Assembly (NCBI RefSeq): GCF_024679245.1
Contig: NC_090173.1
Span: forward strand, 56,635,211-56,699,210
Source of the DNA: Pseudorasbora parva
Taxonomy: Eukaryota > Chordata > Actinopteri > Cypriniformes > Gobionidae
Reading direction: 5' to 3'
DNA: 64,000 nt
The notes under the pieces are model-generated. The model was not told the DNA's origin. It saw nothing but the letters and a program-made list of their open reading frames with translations, and made no database searches. The position numbers and the translations under genes were made by a program. Of the stretch, positions 38,224 through 48,880 are shown in pieces; the stretch's first letter is position 1; every line of letters starts with the position of its first letter.

Positions 38224-39528
38224 ATGGCGGCGACATCAGCAGGACGTGGTCGAGGAAATACTAATCGATTGAAAGCGGGAAATTCAAAAAACATTGCGAA
38301 AACTGTTTTAGGAGCGGTTGAGCACGACTGCTCCGTGAATGAATCAGATGTAGGTAGGTGGGCGGAAATGGATTACAGTGAAGAGAAAGACGAAGAAACT
38401 GAGGGAATAATGAAGGGAGAGTTTTCAAAAAAGAGACTCAGTCATGCAAAAGGGAATAAAAGAATAAGAAATGAAAATGGTGAGATTTCGGAAAGTGAGG
38501 AAGAAGGACATGAGCTAAATAAGAAGGAAATGCATGAGAATTCTATAGTCATAATAAGATTCAATGATAAAGATCAAGCAAACATGAAGATAATGAACCC
38601 GTTTGAATTAACAAAACATTTGGCAAGTAAGATAGGGGAGATCTTATATGCTAAGGTCCTAAATGATGGAAACTTGTTGGTCAATTGTGCTAATGAAGAT
38701 CAATTTGAGAAAGCAATCAAAGTAAAAGAGATCGGAAAACTGAAAGTGATAAACACACGAAGGGTGGGAGCTCGATATGGTGGAGGATGCAAAGGAGTGA
38801 TCACAGGGGTACCGATGAATGTAGGAATGGAAGAACTTAAGAAACATCTTAAAGGGGGGGAAATAGTGATTGCACAAAGATTAAAAACAACAAGAGAAGG
38901 AGTGAAAAAGGATAGTGAAACGGTATTGATTGAATTCGAGGGGGAAAATATGCCAAAGAAGGTATACCTTGGTTATATGAGTTACCCAGTGAGAATGTAT
39001 GTACCAAAACCATTGAGGTGTTTTAACTGTCAGAGGTTTGGACACATAGCCAATAACTGTAAAGAGAAGAAGAGATGTGCTAGGTGTGGGGGCGAGCATG
39101 ACTTTGGAAAATGTGGAACAGGAGTACAACCAAAATGTTGTAATTGTGGAGGAAGCCATAATGTGGCATATGGAGGATGTGAGGTGATGAGACAGGAAAA
39201 CAAAATCCAGAAAATAAGAGTTGAAAGAAGGATCTCTTATGCAGAAGCAGCAAGAGTACACGAGAATATCACCATAGAACAAACAGAATTTGGTGTGGAA
39301 GAACAACAACAAAGAACATGTGATAAGATTTATGTGGACAAAAAGGACTTGGTGACGTTTATTGCAGGAGTAATAAACAGTACAGCGGAAGTAAAATCAA
39401 AAAATGATAAAATACAGCTGGTTGTCAAAGCAGCAGTAAATCATTTAGGACTAGTGGGACTGACGTGGGAAGAAGTGAGGGAGAACCTCACTAATCAGTC
39501 AAGCCAGGAAGCATCATGTTTTGGTTAA
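38224..39528 (+). CDS. LINE ORF1: RNA-binding protein with three zinc knuckles
   Basis: ATG 38224 (GAGATGGCGG) starts the element's own frame, 434 aa; the frame is open upstream to 38176 but that ATG lies in flanking MITE DNA. The protein would coat LINE RNA. An acidic/lysine-rich N-terminus precedes an RRM-like region (about 100-230). Then come three CCHC-type knuckles near nt 39015-39185: CFNCQRFGHIANNC, CARCGGEHDFGKC and CCNCGGSHNVAYGGC. The C-terminus is charged. The stop TAA at 39526-39528 overlaps the ATG of ORF2 (ATGTTTTGGTTAA). Confidence 0.9.
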   Translation: MAATSAGRGRGNTNRLKAGNSKNIAKTVLGAVEHDCSVNESDVGRWAEMDYSEEKDEETEGIMKGEFSKKRLSHAKGNKRIRNENGEISESEEEGHELNKKEMHENSIVIIRFNDKDQANMKIMNPFELTKHLASKIGEILYAKVLNDGNLLVNCANEDQFEKAIKVKEIGKLKVINTRRVGARYGGGCKGVITGVPMNVGMEELKKHLKGGEIVIAQRLKTTREGVKKDSETVLIEFEGENMPKKVYLGYMSYPVRMYVPKPLRCFNCQRFGHIANNCKEKKRCARCGGEHDFGKCGTGVQPKCCNCGGSHNVAYGGCEVMRQENKIQKIRVERRISYAEAARVHENITIEQTEFGVEEQQQRTCDKIYVDKKDLVTFIAGVINSTAEVKSKNDKIQLVVKAAVNHLGLVGLTWEEVRENLTNQSSQEASCFG

Positions 39529-42500
39529 TATTAATGGTAATCATCTTACAATGGAATGCAAGAAGCTTACTGGCCAATGGCCAGGAATTCAAACATTTCA
39601 TTAATGACAGGAAAATAAATCCAGATGTAGTGTGTATCCAGGAAACTTGGTTAAAGCCAAATTTAGAGTTTGAGATTCATGGATATATAAGTATAAGAAA
39701 AGACAGAGAAAATGGGGGACGGGGAGGGGGAGGAGGATGTGCTACATTTATTAAGCAAGATGTTCCATATAGAGTACTGGAAAAGGGAGAGGATCTAGAA
39801 TACATTATGGTAGTATTGTGGGAAAGAGGGGAGGAAGTAGTTATAATAAACTACTATAATCCTTGCAAAAGGTTGGAAGTAGATAAGTTATTAAGGGTAC
39901 AAGGAAATAGACACAAAGTAATATGGTGTGCAGATTTTAATGCTCACAGTAAAATATGGGGGTGTTCACATACAGATGTAAATGGAAAGGTAATAGAAGA
40001 TTTAATGGATAATAAGGAATTAGTGTGTTTAAACGACGGAAGAGGAACAAGAATAAACATAACAACAGGAAATGAATCGGCATTAGATATTACACTAGTG
40101 TCCAATCCCTTGGCTGGAATAAGTAACTGGCATGTTTGGAATGATACTACAGTGGGCAGCGATCATTACCCAGTATCATGCTCAGTGGGAGAGCGAGTTG
40201 AAATAAGGCCAGGTGAAGGAATACCAAAATGGGGTTTAAGAAGAGCTGATTGGGGAAAATTTCAGCAATTAAGTGAGGAATCATTTTCAAGGATAGACAT
40301 ATCTGGAAGTATAGACGAAACAAACAAGCAAATAACATCAGCAATTATTAAGGCAGCAGATGGATCTATTCCCAGGAGTAATCAAAGGAGGATTAAAAAA
40401 CTGGTACCATGGTGGACAGAAGAGTGTCGCCAAGCTGTTAAAAACAGGAACAGAGCGTTTAAACTAGTTAAAAACACCCATAACATGCAGCATTTGATTC
40501 AGTATAAGAAGGCACAGGCTAATGTGAGAAGAACAGTGCGTCAAGCTAAAAGGGCAAGTTGGAGGGAATTTTGCAATGAAATAGGAAGATCAACACCTGT
40601 GAGTGAAGTTTGGGGAATGATAAAAAGGATGGGTGGAATAAGGAGGGAATGGGAAATTCCAGTTATAATAACCGAGAAAGGTACAGCAATCTCTAATAAG
40701 GAGAAAGTAGAAATAATGGCAAAAGCATTTGTAAAAATTCACAGTTCAGATAACTTGTCAGAAGTATGTAAAATGAGAATGGAAAGAACTAAGAATCAGT
40801 ATCCAGGAGTGTTAGACAGGAAGGAAAAAACTGATGATAAAATTGATGAACCTTTTAATATGGCAGAGTTGATGAGAGCAATAAATAAAGCAAAACCAAC
40901 ATCTCCAGGGAAAGATCAGATATGCTACATGATGCTAAAACATCTAGGGAAAGAAGCGCTCTTAAAGTTGCTGCACCTTTATAACAGAGTGTGGGAGGAG
41001 GGCAGTTTACCGAATGTATGGAAAGAAGCAGTGGTCATTCCAATAAGAAAACCTGGCAAGGATCCTTCAAAACCCACAAGTTATAGGCCAATAGCATTAA
41101 CATCAAATGTATGCAAAATAATGGAAAGGATGATAATAGAAAGGTTATCATATATACTAGAAAAAAGTAGCAAGCTAGCAAACTATCAAAGTGGTTTTAG
41201 GAAAGGGAGGAGTACCATGGATTCGGTTATAAGACTAGAAAATGAAATAAGAAAGGCTCAGGCTAATAAGGAATCAGTCATTACAGTGTTTTTTGATATA
41301 GAAAAAGCTTATGACATGATGTGGAAGGAAGGATTGTTGATAAAGTTGCACTTGATGGGTATAGGAGGAAGAGTTTTTAATTGGATAAAGAATTTTTTGT
41401 TTGGAAGAAAAATTGAAGTACGAATAGGCTCAGACATATCAAATCAGTTCGATGTGAGCAATGGAACACCTCAAGGCAGTGTGATAAGCCCGCTACTTTT
41501 TATCATCATGATTGATGATGTCTTTACAAAGGTGCCAATGGATATAGGGAGGTCTCTGTTTGCGGATGATGGGGCTTTGTGGAAAAGGGGAAGGAATATA
41601 GAGCATGCAATCAGGAAAGTACAAGGAGCAATTGATGAGGTTGTGGAGTGGGGTTATGATTGGGGATTTAAGTTCTCAATAGAAAAAACTCAAACAGTCT
41701 TTTTCACCAAGAAACAAATTAAGGAGGGGATGAAGTTAAATATGTATGGGAAAGAATTAGAAAGGGTTGGAACATTCAAATTTTTGGGAGTCACTTTCGA
41801 TTCACGGTTAACATGGGCAGATCATATAAAGAATATAGAAGGAAAATGCAAGAAAGTAATTAATGTGATGAGATGTTTGACAGGTAGGGAATGGGGAGCT
41901 AGTTGCTCTGCATTAAAAACAATATATGTGGCATTGATTAGATCAGTGTTGGATTATGGCAGTGTAGCTTATGGGTCAGCAGCCAAATATCTATTAAAGA
42001 AACTAGATGTGATTCAGGCACAGGCCTTAAGAGTGTGTAGTGGCGCTTTTAAAACTTCACCAATACCTGCACTGCAGGTAGAAATGGGAGAAATGCCGTT
42101 AGCATTAAGAAGGAGGCAGCTGATGACAAATTACTGGGCTAATTTGCAGGGTCATAATGATTGCCACCCCACAAAAATAGTGTTGCAGGAGACATGGGAG
42201 AATGCAAGATATAATGGAGATAACTTAAGTAGAATAGGCAATGAGGTAGCAAGAGAATTAGGAGTATTTTATATGAAGATGAGCCCTACTGTAGTATATC
42301 CGATGGTGGCTCCATGGTTACTTGTTTGGCCTGATATTGACTGGTATTTGTTAGAATTAAAAAAGAAAGAAAATGATCAAATAGATTTGGCAAATGCATT
42401 TAAGTGCCATATAAATAAAGATTATAAAGAATTTGTACATGTGTATACAGATGGTTCTAAGAAACCCGAGACAGGAGTGACAGGGTACGCGGTGGCAATA

Positions 42501-43295
42501 CCTGATAAAGGTATAGGTATTAATAGAAGAACATCAGATTTTTTAGGAGTATATACAGTGGAAATGGTGGCAGTATTAGTTGCGTTAAGGTGGGTGGAAA
42601 AAACAAGACAAGAAAGGGTTCTGATATGCTCCGATTCATCCTCAGTCCTTCAGAGTTTAAGGTCGTTTCACTCAAAAAGCCGTCAAGATGTATTATATGA
42701 AGTCCTTCAGTCAGTTACAAGGATTACAAATCAAGGAGGTCAGGTACAATTTATGTGGGTTCCAGCACATGTAGGGGTAAAAGGGAATGAGCAGGTGGAT
42801 GAATTGGCAAAGAGAGCATTAAAAAAGGGAAAAATAGAAATGCAAATTAAAATAAGTAAAGCAGAGGTCAAAAGTATCATCTGGGAAAAAACTAACCAAA
42901 TTTGGCAAGAAAGTTGGGACAAAGAGGAGACAGGAAGGCATTTATATCAAATTCAAAAGAGTGTAAAAATAACTAGGTTAGGTGGGGGGCACAGGAGAGA
43001 GGAAATAGTAATGACAAGGTTAAGGCTGGGGCATGGTGCTCTAAACAAAACACTGAAAATGATAGGAAAACACGAGACAGGCATGTGTGAGTGGTGTCAG
43101 GAAGAGGAGTCAGTGGAACACATAATTATAAGATGTAGGAAGTATGAGGTACACAGAGTGATAATGAGGAATAATTTGAGGGAATTAGGGGTGCAGGAGT
43201 TAACATTAAAAGGAGTGTTGAACAAAGGTGACAGAGCACAAGTTAGGATATTGTTAACTTTCTTAAGGGAAACTGGTTTGTTTCATAGGTTGTGA
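39516..43295 (+). CDS. LINE ORF2: endonuclease, reverse transcriptase, RNase H
   Basis: A 1259-aa polyprotein with no stop. The N-terminal apurinic-like endonuclease shows LQWNARSL, VVCIQETWL, WCADFNAHS and GSDHYPVSC. RT shows SYRPIALTSNVCKIMERMI, YQSGFRKGRSTMDSV, FFDIEKAYDMMW, NGTPQGSVISPLLF and the catalytic FADD (nt 41559-41570). An RNase H domain begins at YTDGSKK (nt 42444), with VEMVAVLVAL, CSDSSSVLQSL and GNEQVDELAKR, which marks the I clade. A CCHC knuckle CEWCQEEESVEHIIIRC is near the end. The 13-nt overlap with ORF1 in the -1 frame suggests stop-restart or frameshift translation. The start MFWLILM is short and hydrophobic; a fusion by frameshift is the alternative. Confidence 0.92.
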   Translation: MFWLILMVIILQWNARSLLANGQEFKHFINDRKINPDVVCIQETWLKPNLEFEIHGYISIRKDRENGGRGGGGGCATFIKQDVPYRVLEKGEDLEYIMVVLWERGEEVVIINYYNPCKRLEVDKLLRVQGNRHKVIWCADFNAHSKIWGCSHTDVNGKVIEDLMDNKELVCLNDGRGTRINITTGNESALDITLVSNPLAGISNWHVWNDTTVGSDHYPVSCSVGERVEIRPGEGIPKWGLRRADWGKFQQLSEESFSRIDISGSIDETNKQITSAIIKAADGSIPRSNQRRIKKLVPWWTEECRQAVKNRNRAFKLVKNTHNMQHLIQYKKAQANVRRTVRQAKRASWREFCNEIGRSTPVSEVWGMIKRMGGIRREWEIPVIITEKGTAISNKEKVEIMAKAFVKIHSSDNLSEVCKMRMERTKNQYPGVLDRKEKTDDKIDEPFNMAELMRAINKAKPTSPGKDQICYMMLKHLGKEALLKLLHLYNRVWEEGSLPNVWKEAVVIPIRKPGKDPSKPTSYRPIALTSNVCKIMERMIIERLSYILEKSSKLANYQSGFRKGRSTMDSVIRLENEIRKAQANKESVITVFFDIEKAYDMMWKEGLLIKLHLMGIGGRVFNWIKNFLFGRKIEVRIGSDISNQFDVSNGTPQGSVISPLLFIIMIDDVFTKVPMDIGRSLFADDGALWKRGRNIEHAIRKVQGAIDEVVEWGYDWGFKFSIEKTQTVFFTKKQIKEGMKLNMYGKELERVGTFKFLGVTFDSRLTWADHIKNIEGKCKKVINVMRCLTGREWGASCSALKTIYVALIRSVLDYGSVAYGSAAKYLLKKLDVIQAQALRVCSGAFKTSPIPALQVEMGEMPLALRRRQLMTNYWANLQGHNDCHPTKIVLQETWENARYNGDNLSRIGNEVARELGVFYMKMSPTVVYPMVAPWLLVWPDIDWYLLELKKKENDQIDLANAFKCHINKDYKEFVHVYTDGSKKPETGVTGYAVAIPDKGIGINRRTSDFLGVYTVEMVAVLVALRWVEKTRQERVLICSDSSSVLQSLRSFHSKSRQDVLYEVLQSVTRITNQGGQVQFMWVPAHVGVKGNEQVDELAKRALKKGKIEMQIKISKAEVKSIIWEKTNQIWQESWDKEETGRHLYQIQKSVKITRLGGGHRREEIVMTRLRLGHGALNKTLKMIGKHETGMCEWCQEEESVEHIIIRCRKYEVHRVIMRNNLRELGVQELTLKGVLNKGDRAQVRILLTFLRETGLFHRL

Positions 43296-43365
43296 GGATA
43301 AAACAGGGAGATGGGAAAGTATGTTGGGTAATGAATGAATGTGAGTTGTAAAATTATTATTATTT

Positions 43366-43488
<123 letters not shown>

Positions 43489-43622
43489 CTCTTTTATTTC
43501 TTTTTTTATGTGGAAACTAGATTGTAAACCTATTGTTTGATTCACACTCCGGAGCAGAAGGGGGCGGTAATGCACCAAAAGCTGGTTGCCAACCGCCGTT
43601 AAAAACAAAAAAGAAGAAGAAG

Positions 43623-45365
43623 AAGCACATCAGACAGAGACACATCAGAAGAGAAATGCAACAGCTTCATCACCTTCTTTAGGAAAAAAGTTGAGACCAT
43701 CCACTCTCTCCTTTCCAGCACTGCTGCTCTATCTGTCCCTACTGCCGACCCACAGCCTGGGACCTTCCAGCCTCTCTGTTGTTTTCCTGAAATCTCTAAG
43801 CAACAAGTTGAGGACATCATCAGCAGGATGAAAGCTTCCACCTGTATGCTGGACCCTTTACCCACAGCTTTGGTGAAAACACACATCAGCTCTCTTAGTC
43901 CCTTAATAACCAAAGTCATCAACCATTCTCTACGTACTGGTCATGTTCCATCTGCTCTTAAAACTGCTGTCATCAAACCCCTTCTGAAAAACCCCACTTC
44001 AGACCCTGAAGTTCTTGCAAATTACAGGCCTATTTCCAACCTTCCATTCTTGTCCAAAGTTCTAGAAAAAGTTGTTGCTGCCCATCTTCAGGATCATCTT
44101 AATTCAAACTCCCTTTTTGAAAAATTTCAGTCTGGTTTCCGTTCCGCTCATAGTTCTGAAACAGCCCTGATCAGGGTCACAAATGACCTGTTGATGGCAG
44201 CTGATACCGGCACACCATCGCTGCTCATTTTACTGGATTTATCTGCTGCTTTTGACACGGTTGATCACAATATCCTCCTTCAGCGTCTCCATCATTCTAT
44301 CAGACTCTCTGACACTGCTTTGAGCTGGTTCCAGTCATACCTGTCTGGAAGAACAGAGTATGTTTCCTTGGGAGGTGTAAAGTCTCAGACGCATACAGTA
44401 ACTTGTGGTGTCCCGCAAGGGTCGGTCCTCGGCCCGATTTTGTTCACCATTTATACTCTTCCCCTTGGCCACATAATCAACAGGCATGGAATATCATTTC
44501 ATTGCTATGCCGATGACACTCAGCTATATATAAAAACCAACCTCACTTCATCTACAGCCACTCTGTCATCTCTGAGCTCCTGTCTTGAGGATATTGAGGC
44601 ATGGATGAAGGCAAACTTCCTACAGCTAAATAGCTCCAAAACAGAAGCTATTTTAGTGGGTACACCACACCAGGTCCAGTCATCACCTATAACGCACATC
44701 ACCTTCTCTGGTCAAAACATTCCAATTTCATCGACAGTCACTAACCTGGGAGTAAGATTTGATGCTCAACTCACATTTGAAGCCCACATACAACATCTGT
44801 GTAAGATCTCCTTCTATCATCTCAGGAACATTGCTAAACTCCGTCCCACACTTGGTCTGTCAGATGCTGAAAAACTTGTCCATGCTTTTATTTCATCCAG
44901 GCTGGACTACAGCAACGCTCTCTTTTTTGGGATTCCTGGCAAAAGTCTACAAAAATTACAATACATTCAGAACAGTGCTGCCAGGATCCTAATGAGGATA
45001 AGAAAATATGACCATATCACACCCATCCTTCACTCGCTCCACTGGCTCCCTGTTTCATACAGGATTAATTATAAAATCATTTTACTTACCCATCAATGCA
45101 TCCACGGAAACGCACCCCCCTACTTAAAGGAACTACTCGTCGCAACACAAAACTCTTCACGCAACCTCCGTTCTGGAAATAAAGCCCTTCTTCAACCATC
45201 CACAACAAAGCTCCGCACTATGGGGGATCGAGCCTTCTGCTCAGCCGCACCGCATCTTTGGAATTCCCTTCCAGAAAACCTAAGGGCTCCTCAAGCCATA
45301 GACTCTTTTAAGAAAGAACTAAAAACCTTTCTTTTTAAACAAGCATTTTTTACTTTTTGCTAATT

Positions 45366-45405
<40 letters not shown>

Positions 45406-45474
45406 GTAGCACTTTGGGATTGTTTTTAACTATGAAAAGGGCTTTACAAATAAAATATATTATTATTATTATTA
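43623..45474 (+). mobile_element. L2-clade LINE, 5'-truncated
   Basis: A 10-bp duplication TTAACAAGCA flanks the original insertion (38179-38188 and 45475-45484). The first 10 bases of the L2 lie before the I element at 38189-38198. The 3' end has GTGTAGCACTTTGGGATTGT, a GGGCTTTACAAATAAA box and an (ATT)n tail, as in fish L2. Only the RT part of the protein is present. A poly-T run of ~34 occurs at 45368-45401. Confidence 0.85.
43828..45363 (+). CDS. L2 reverse transcriptase, partial
   Basis: A 511-aa open frame starting inside the protein (the endonuclease is missing through 5' truncation). RT motifs are NYRPISNLPFLSKVLEKVV, FQSGFRSAHSSETALIRV, LILLDLSAAFDTVDHNIL, TCGVPQGSVLGPILF and the catalytic CYADDTQLY (nt about 44500-44526). 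The L2/CR1 C-terminus follows with SRLDYSNALFFGIPG, HWLPVSYRI and RSGNKALLQPSTTKLRTMGD. The frame is intact to its stop, so the copy is not old. The ATG at 43828 is an internal methionine, not the natural start. Confidence 0.85.
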   Translation: MKASTCMLDPLPTALVKTHISSLSPLITKVINHSLRTGHVPSALKTAVIKPLLKNPTSDPEVLANYRPISNLPFLSKVLEKVVAAHLQDHLNSNSLFEKFQSGFRSAHSSETALIRVTNDLLMAADTGTPSLLILLDLSAAFDTVDHNILLQRLHHSIRLSDTALSWFQSYLSGRTEYVSLGGVKSQTHTVTCGVPQGSVLGPILFTIYTLPLGHIINRHGISFHCYADDTQLYIKTNLTSSTATLSSLSSCLEDIEAWMKANFLQLNSSKTEAILVGTPHQVQSSPITHITFSGQNIPISSTVTNLGVRFDAQLTFEAHIQHLCKISFYHLRNIAKLRPTLGLSDAEKLVHAFISSRLDYSNALFFGIPGKSLQKLQYIQNSAARILMRIRKYDHITPILHSLHWLPVSYRINYKIILLTHQCIHGNAPPYLKELLVATQNSSRNLRSGNKALLQPSTTKLRTMGDRAFCSAAPHLWNSLPENLRAPQAIDSFKKELKTFLFKQAFFTFC

Positions 45475-45575
45475 TTAACAAGCAGAATCACCAAATGAGA
45501 AAAATCTCAATTTTAAGTCACCATTATGGTGATCAGTGTTTGTTTTACTTGGGCTCTTGACCCTTGACATTTTAA
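45475..45575. mobile_element. Right half of the MITE split by LINE insertions
   Basis: TTTTAAGTCACCATTATGGTG, AGTGTTTGTTTTACTTGGGC and CTCTTGACCC match the fold-back at 59350-59405 and inversely 62265-62325. Together with 37990-38188 it reconstitutes one MITE arm into which L2 and then the I element were inserted. Confidence 0.7.
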
Positions 45576-45796
45576 GATTATGGCTACGTCCGAAATCACG
45601 TACTTCCATACTATATAGTATGCGAAAAACAGTATGCGAGCAGAGAGTAGTATATCCGAATTCATAGAATTCGAAAAACAGTATGCGAAAAGTACCCATA
45701 TGGCCTACTACTTCCGGCGAGATTATGAAGTGTGCATACGATGGACACTTTACTATCCCATGATGCCACGGGAGAGAGGAGTTGCCGTATTTGAAA

Positions 45797-47142
45797 ATGG
45801 CGGAAATGGCGGAAAACGGAGACGCGGCGGTTTTCAAGTGTAAGTACTTTTAGAAACAACTTTTTGTTTATTTGTGGTTAAACTGTATTTGTTTAACATC
45901 ATATAAGTAAACGACTGACTTGTTAAAAGTGTAAAAGTGTAAAATAAAAGTGTAAACTGAGGGTGTCCTTTTGCAGCCAATTCAGAAAAAAATATAGTTT
46001 TATCATTTTTAGACCGATAAAAATGTAAATGTAATGTAAATCAGCTATCTAACACTGTTTTAATTCACAGAGTTCGTTGTTTAGCAGTTTAATGAGATTA
46101 CACAAAAAGTAAATTAAAATTATATATTTCTCATTTACTAGAATTGATATTATCAAAATGTATTGGCTACATAGCAAACTACTGTTAACAAGTGTAAGTT
46201 ACCTCAGCTTGTCCATGGTTCATCACATGTTAAAATCTGTGTTGATTTTTGCAGGGGCTGATGAACACATCCGCCTTTTAATTCAGTGGAGAGGGGCTAA
46301 TGAAGCCCTCTTCACTGGAAAAAGGAATGCAGTGAAAAAGGGGTTTGAGTAAGTATACAAGACAAATGCAATTTTATTCAAGTACTGTAGATTCAATGGT
46401 GAGTTAGCTGTAACATTAGATGTAAACATTTTTCTACTCTAGCTCTTACTACATTCATTTTATGCTTGATTTCTGCGCATTTATTGCAGAGTTTTTGTGA
46501 CAGAGCAGAGGTTAGAGGGAAAAATGTCTGCTGCTCAGATTTAAAAAAAAGGGAAAATCTAAAACAAAAATATAAAGTAAGACTTTTTTGTTATTCTTCA
46601 CCTCAAAATTATTTAATCATGCAAATGTTACTGCAATGCAATATTTTAATAAATCGGATGTTTTACAATTATTTTTTTTAAATATTTGTAGGATCTGAAA
46701 TGTCCACAGACTGGGGTGAGCACTGAGGATGGAGATGTTACAGCAGCATCCTGGAAATGGTATTCTGCCATGGATGAGGCAATAGGGGGCAGAACCCTCC
46801 ATCACACCACCCACCCTTATTGCCTCATCTGGCCCGGATGTTGCTGTTACCTCTCCATCCTCAGTGAGGTCAGAGCGGGAAAGAGTAGGGAGGAAAAGAA
46901 AAGATTTTGAGGAGTTGATCCGAGAGATGGAGAAGAGCAAAGCTGAAAGAGAGAGAGATGCCATTGAAAGGGAGGAGAGGCGATGGAGGGAGACGGAGGA
47001 AAAGGAGGAAAGAAAAGAGAGAGAGCGACGAGAGCATGAGAAGAGACTAGAACAGGAGGCCAGAGAAAGAGATGAAAGAATAGACCAAGAAATGAGAGAG
47101 AGAGAAAGGGAGACAAAAGAGAGGGAGGAAAGATTCCTTTAG
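45797..47142 (+). pseudogene. Harbinger MYB/SANT-like protein gene, four exons
   Basis: Exons with good consensus sites: 45797-45839, 46255-46348, 46490-46576 and 46692-47142. Joined, they read VFKWADEHIRLLIQWRG, then NEALFTGKRNAVKKGFEVFV, a MYB/SANT-like trihelix fold. LKQKYKDLKCPQTGVSTEDG and a highly charged coiled coil (EREERRWRETEEKEERKERE) follow. In Harbinger elements this partner protein brings the transposase into the nucleus and to DNA ends. An in-frame TAA at 46542-46544 and a one-base frameshift near the G run at 46786-46790 inactivate it. AATAAA lies at 47175. Exon structure is inferred from splice consensus and frame continuity. Confidence 0.75.
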
Positions 47143-47382
47143 CTACTAGAAATAATTGCTAAAAAGTAATGTTAATAAAGAAATCAAATTTAACAAATTA
47201 TACAGTCTCTTTTCATTTATTTGTTTATAAGTTCACTGTCATGCTGTTTTAGCAAGTTCTATTATAAAACACTTAATTCCCAGGGATTTACAGCCAGATT
47301 GTCAGTTGCAAAGTGCTTAATGTGACCTTGAGTAATTAGTATTTTAAAGTGTTTTAATGGTTTTTGAAACAAGCAAACTGCA

Positions 47383-47675
47383 GTTCCCTGAGAGAGAGGT
47401 TCCTCGTATTACGTATGGGAAAAACTCCTTTTCTCGAGAATGTGAAGCAAAATTTTATTAATAAAGGTATCTATGTAAAGCGCAGTGAGCTGCACGGCCA
47501 TAGCCCAGCGTGAGGAGCGCTCTGATTGGCCGGGCCGCGGCAACTGCAGGAACCTATGGTGAGGCGGCTGAGAGGAACGAACCAATGGGGGGCGTTCCAG
47601 AAGCCCGCCGAAAAAGGTGCTTATATTTGCATACAGGAGGCTATATAAGACCCTAATTCGCCATAGGTGTCAGAT
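47383..47675 (+). repeat. DIRS 3 left inverted terminal repeat
   Basis: Starts GTTCCCTGAGAGAGAGGTTC and runs to GCCATAGGTGTCAG. It includes GGAGGCTATATAAGACCC, a strong TATA box about 40 bases from the inner edge, so the repeat likely carries the promoter. Inverse partner at 52180-52470. Confidence 0.85.
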
Positions 47676-47999
47676 TTTATCTCCTTCAGCGATACCTTCG
47701 CTGATCTCCGGAAGAAGCACCGCCGTTGAAAAGGCACCAGCGGAACCTGCAGCTGAGGACGACGGACTCCCTCTCCGCCTTCTCTGCCGTTCCAGCTACG
47801 CCATCCGGCGTTATATATCCTTTAAACTGTGTCTATGTTGAGTGTTGTATGTGTTTGTGTGTGTGTTGCCGCTGCAACGCCACTTCTAGAGCTTACAGGC
47901 TTGTTCTATTCGAGGACTCTCTCGTTCCGCCGCGTCGTTAAGCCCCGCGGAAAGACGGAGCTCTTCTCACTCTCCCTCTGCTCTCGTCCCGTCGCGCTG

Positions 48000-48880
48000 A
48001 ATAGCGCCGCGGAAAGAGAGAATGTTAGAGGACATGAGCACACTCAAGCCGAAGCTCTCTTCACTCTGCCGCCGCCGCGGCGGCTCTTCTTCCGCCGCTG
48101 CCGCAGAGTTGTCCTCACTCTTCTCTCGTTCCGTCGCGCTACAGCCGCGGACAGAGAATACTAGAGTGAATAGGCGAACTCGAGCCGAAGCTCTCGTCAC
48201 TATACCGTCGCGCTGAGGAGGCGCCGCGGACAGACGGAGCTTTTCCTCACTCTTCCTCTTCTCTAGTTCAGTCGCGATATCGCCGCGGACAGAGAATACT
48301 AGAGTGAATAAACTAACTCGAGCCGAAGCTCTCGCCGTGCTGAAGAAGCGCCGCGGACAGAGTTTTTCCTCACGCTTCCAATTCTCGTTCTGTCGCTCTA
48401 TCGCCGCGGACAGAGAATACTAGAGTGAATAAACTTACTCGAGCCGAAGCTCTCGCCGTGCTAGAAGCGCCGCGGACAGAGTTTTTCCTCACGCTTCCAA
48501 TTCTCTCGTTCTGTCGCTCTATCGCCGCAGACAGAGAATACTAGAGTGAATAAACAAACTCGAGCTGAAGCTCTCGCCGTGCTAGAAGCGCCGCGGACAG
48601 AGTTTTTCCTCACGCTTCCAATTCTCTCGTTCTGTCGCTCTATCGCCGCGGACAGAGAATACTAGAGTGAATAAACAAACTTGAGCTGAAGCTCTCGCCG
48701 TGCTAGAAGCGCCGCGGACAGAGTTTTTCCTCATGCTTCCAATTCTCTCGTTCTGTCGCTCTATCGCCGCGGACAGAGAATACTAGAGTGAATAAACTAA
48801 CTCGAGCCGAAGCTCTCGCCGTGCTCATTCTACTGCCGTAGTGCTGAAGCGCTGCGGACAGAGAAAACTAGAGTAAGTTA
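48000..48880 (+). repeat. 121-bp tandem array in DIRS 3
   Basis: The landmark GAGAATACTAGAGTGAATA begins at 48154, 48292, 48413, 48534, 48655 and 48776. The four steps from 48292 to 48776 are exactly 121 bp each, with only a few substitutions per unit; outer copies are more diverged. Each unit contains GCCGCGGACAGAG, CTCGAGC(C/T)GAAGCTCTC and a T-run. The region lies downstream of the TATA box in the left terminal repeat, in the position of gag. Confidence 0.92.

Noticed and set aside
48000..48880. CRISPR-like array
   Set aside because: The 121-bp units are whole-unit tandem repeats without distinct spacers, in a eukaryotic retroelement context.
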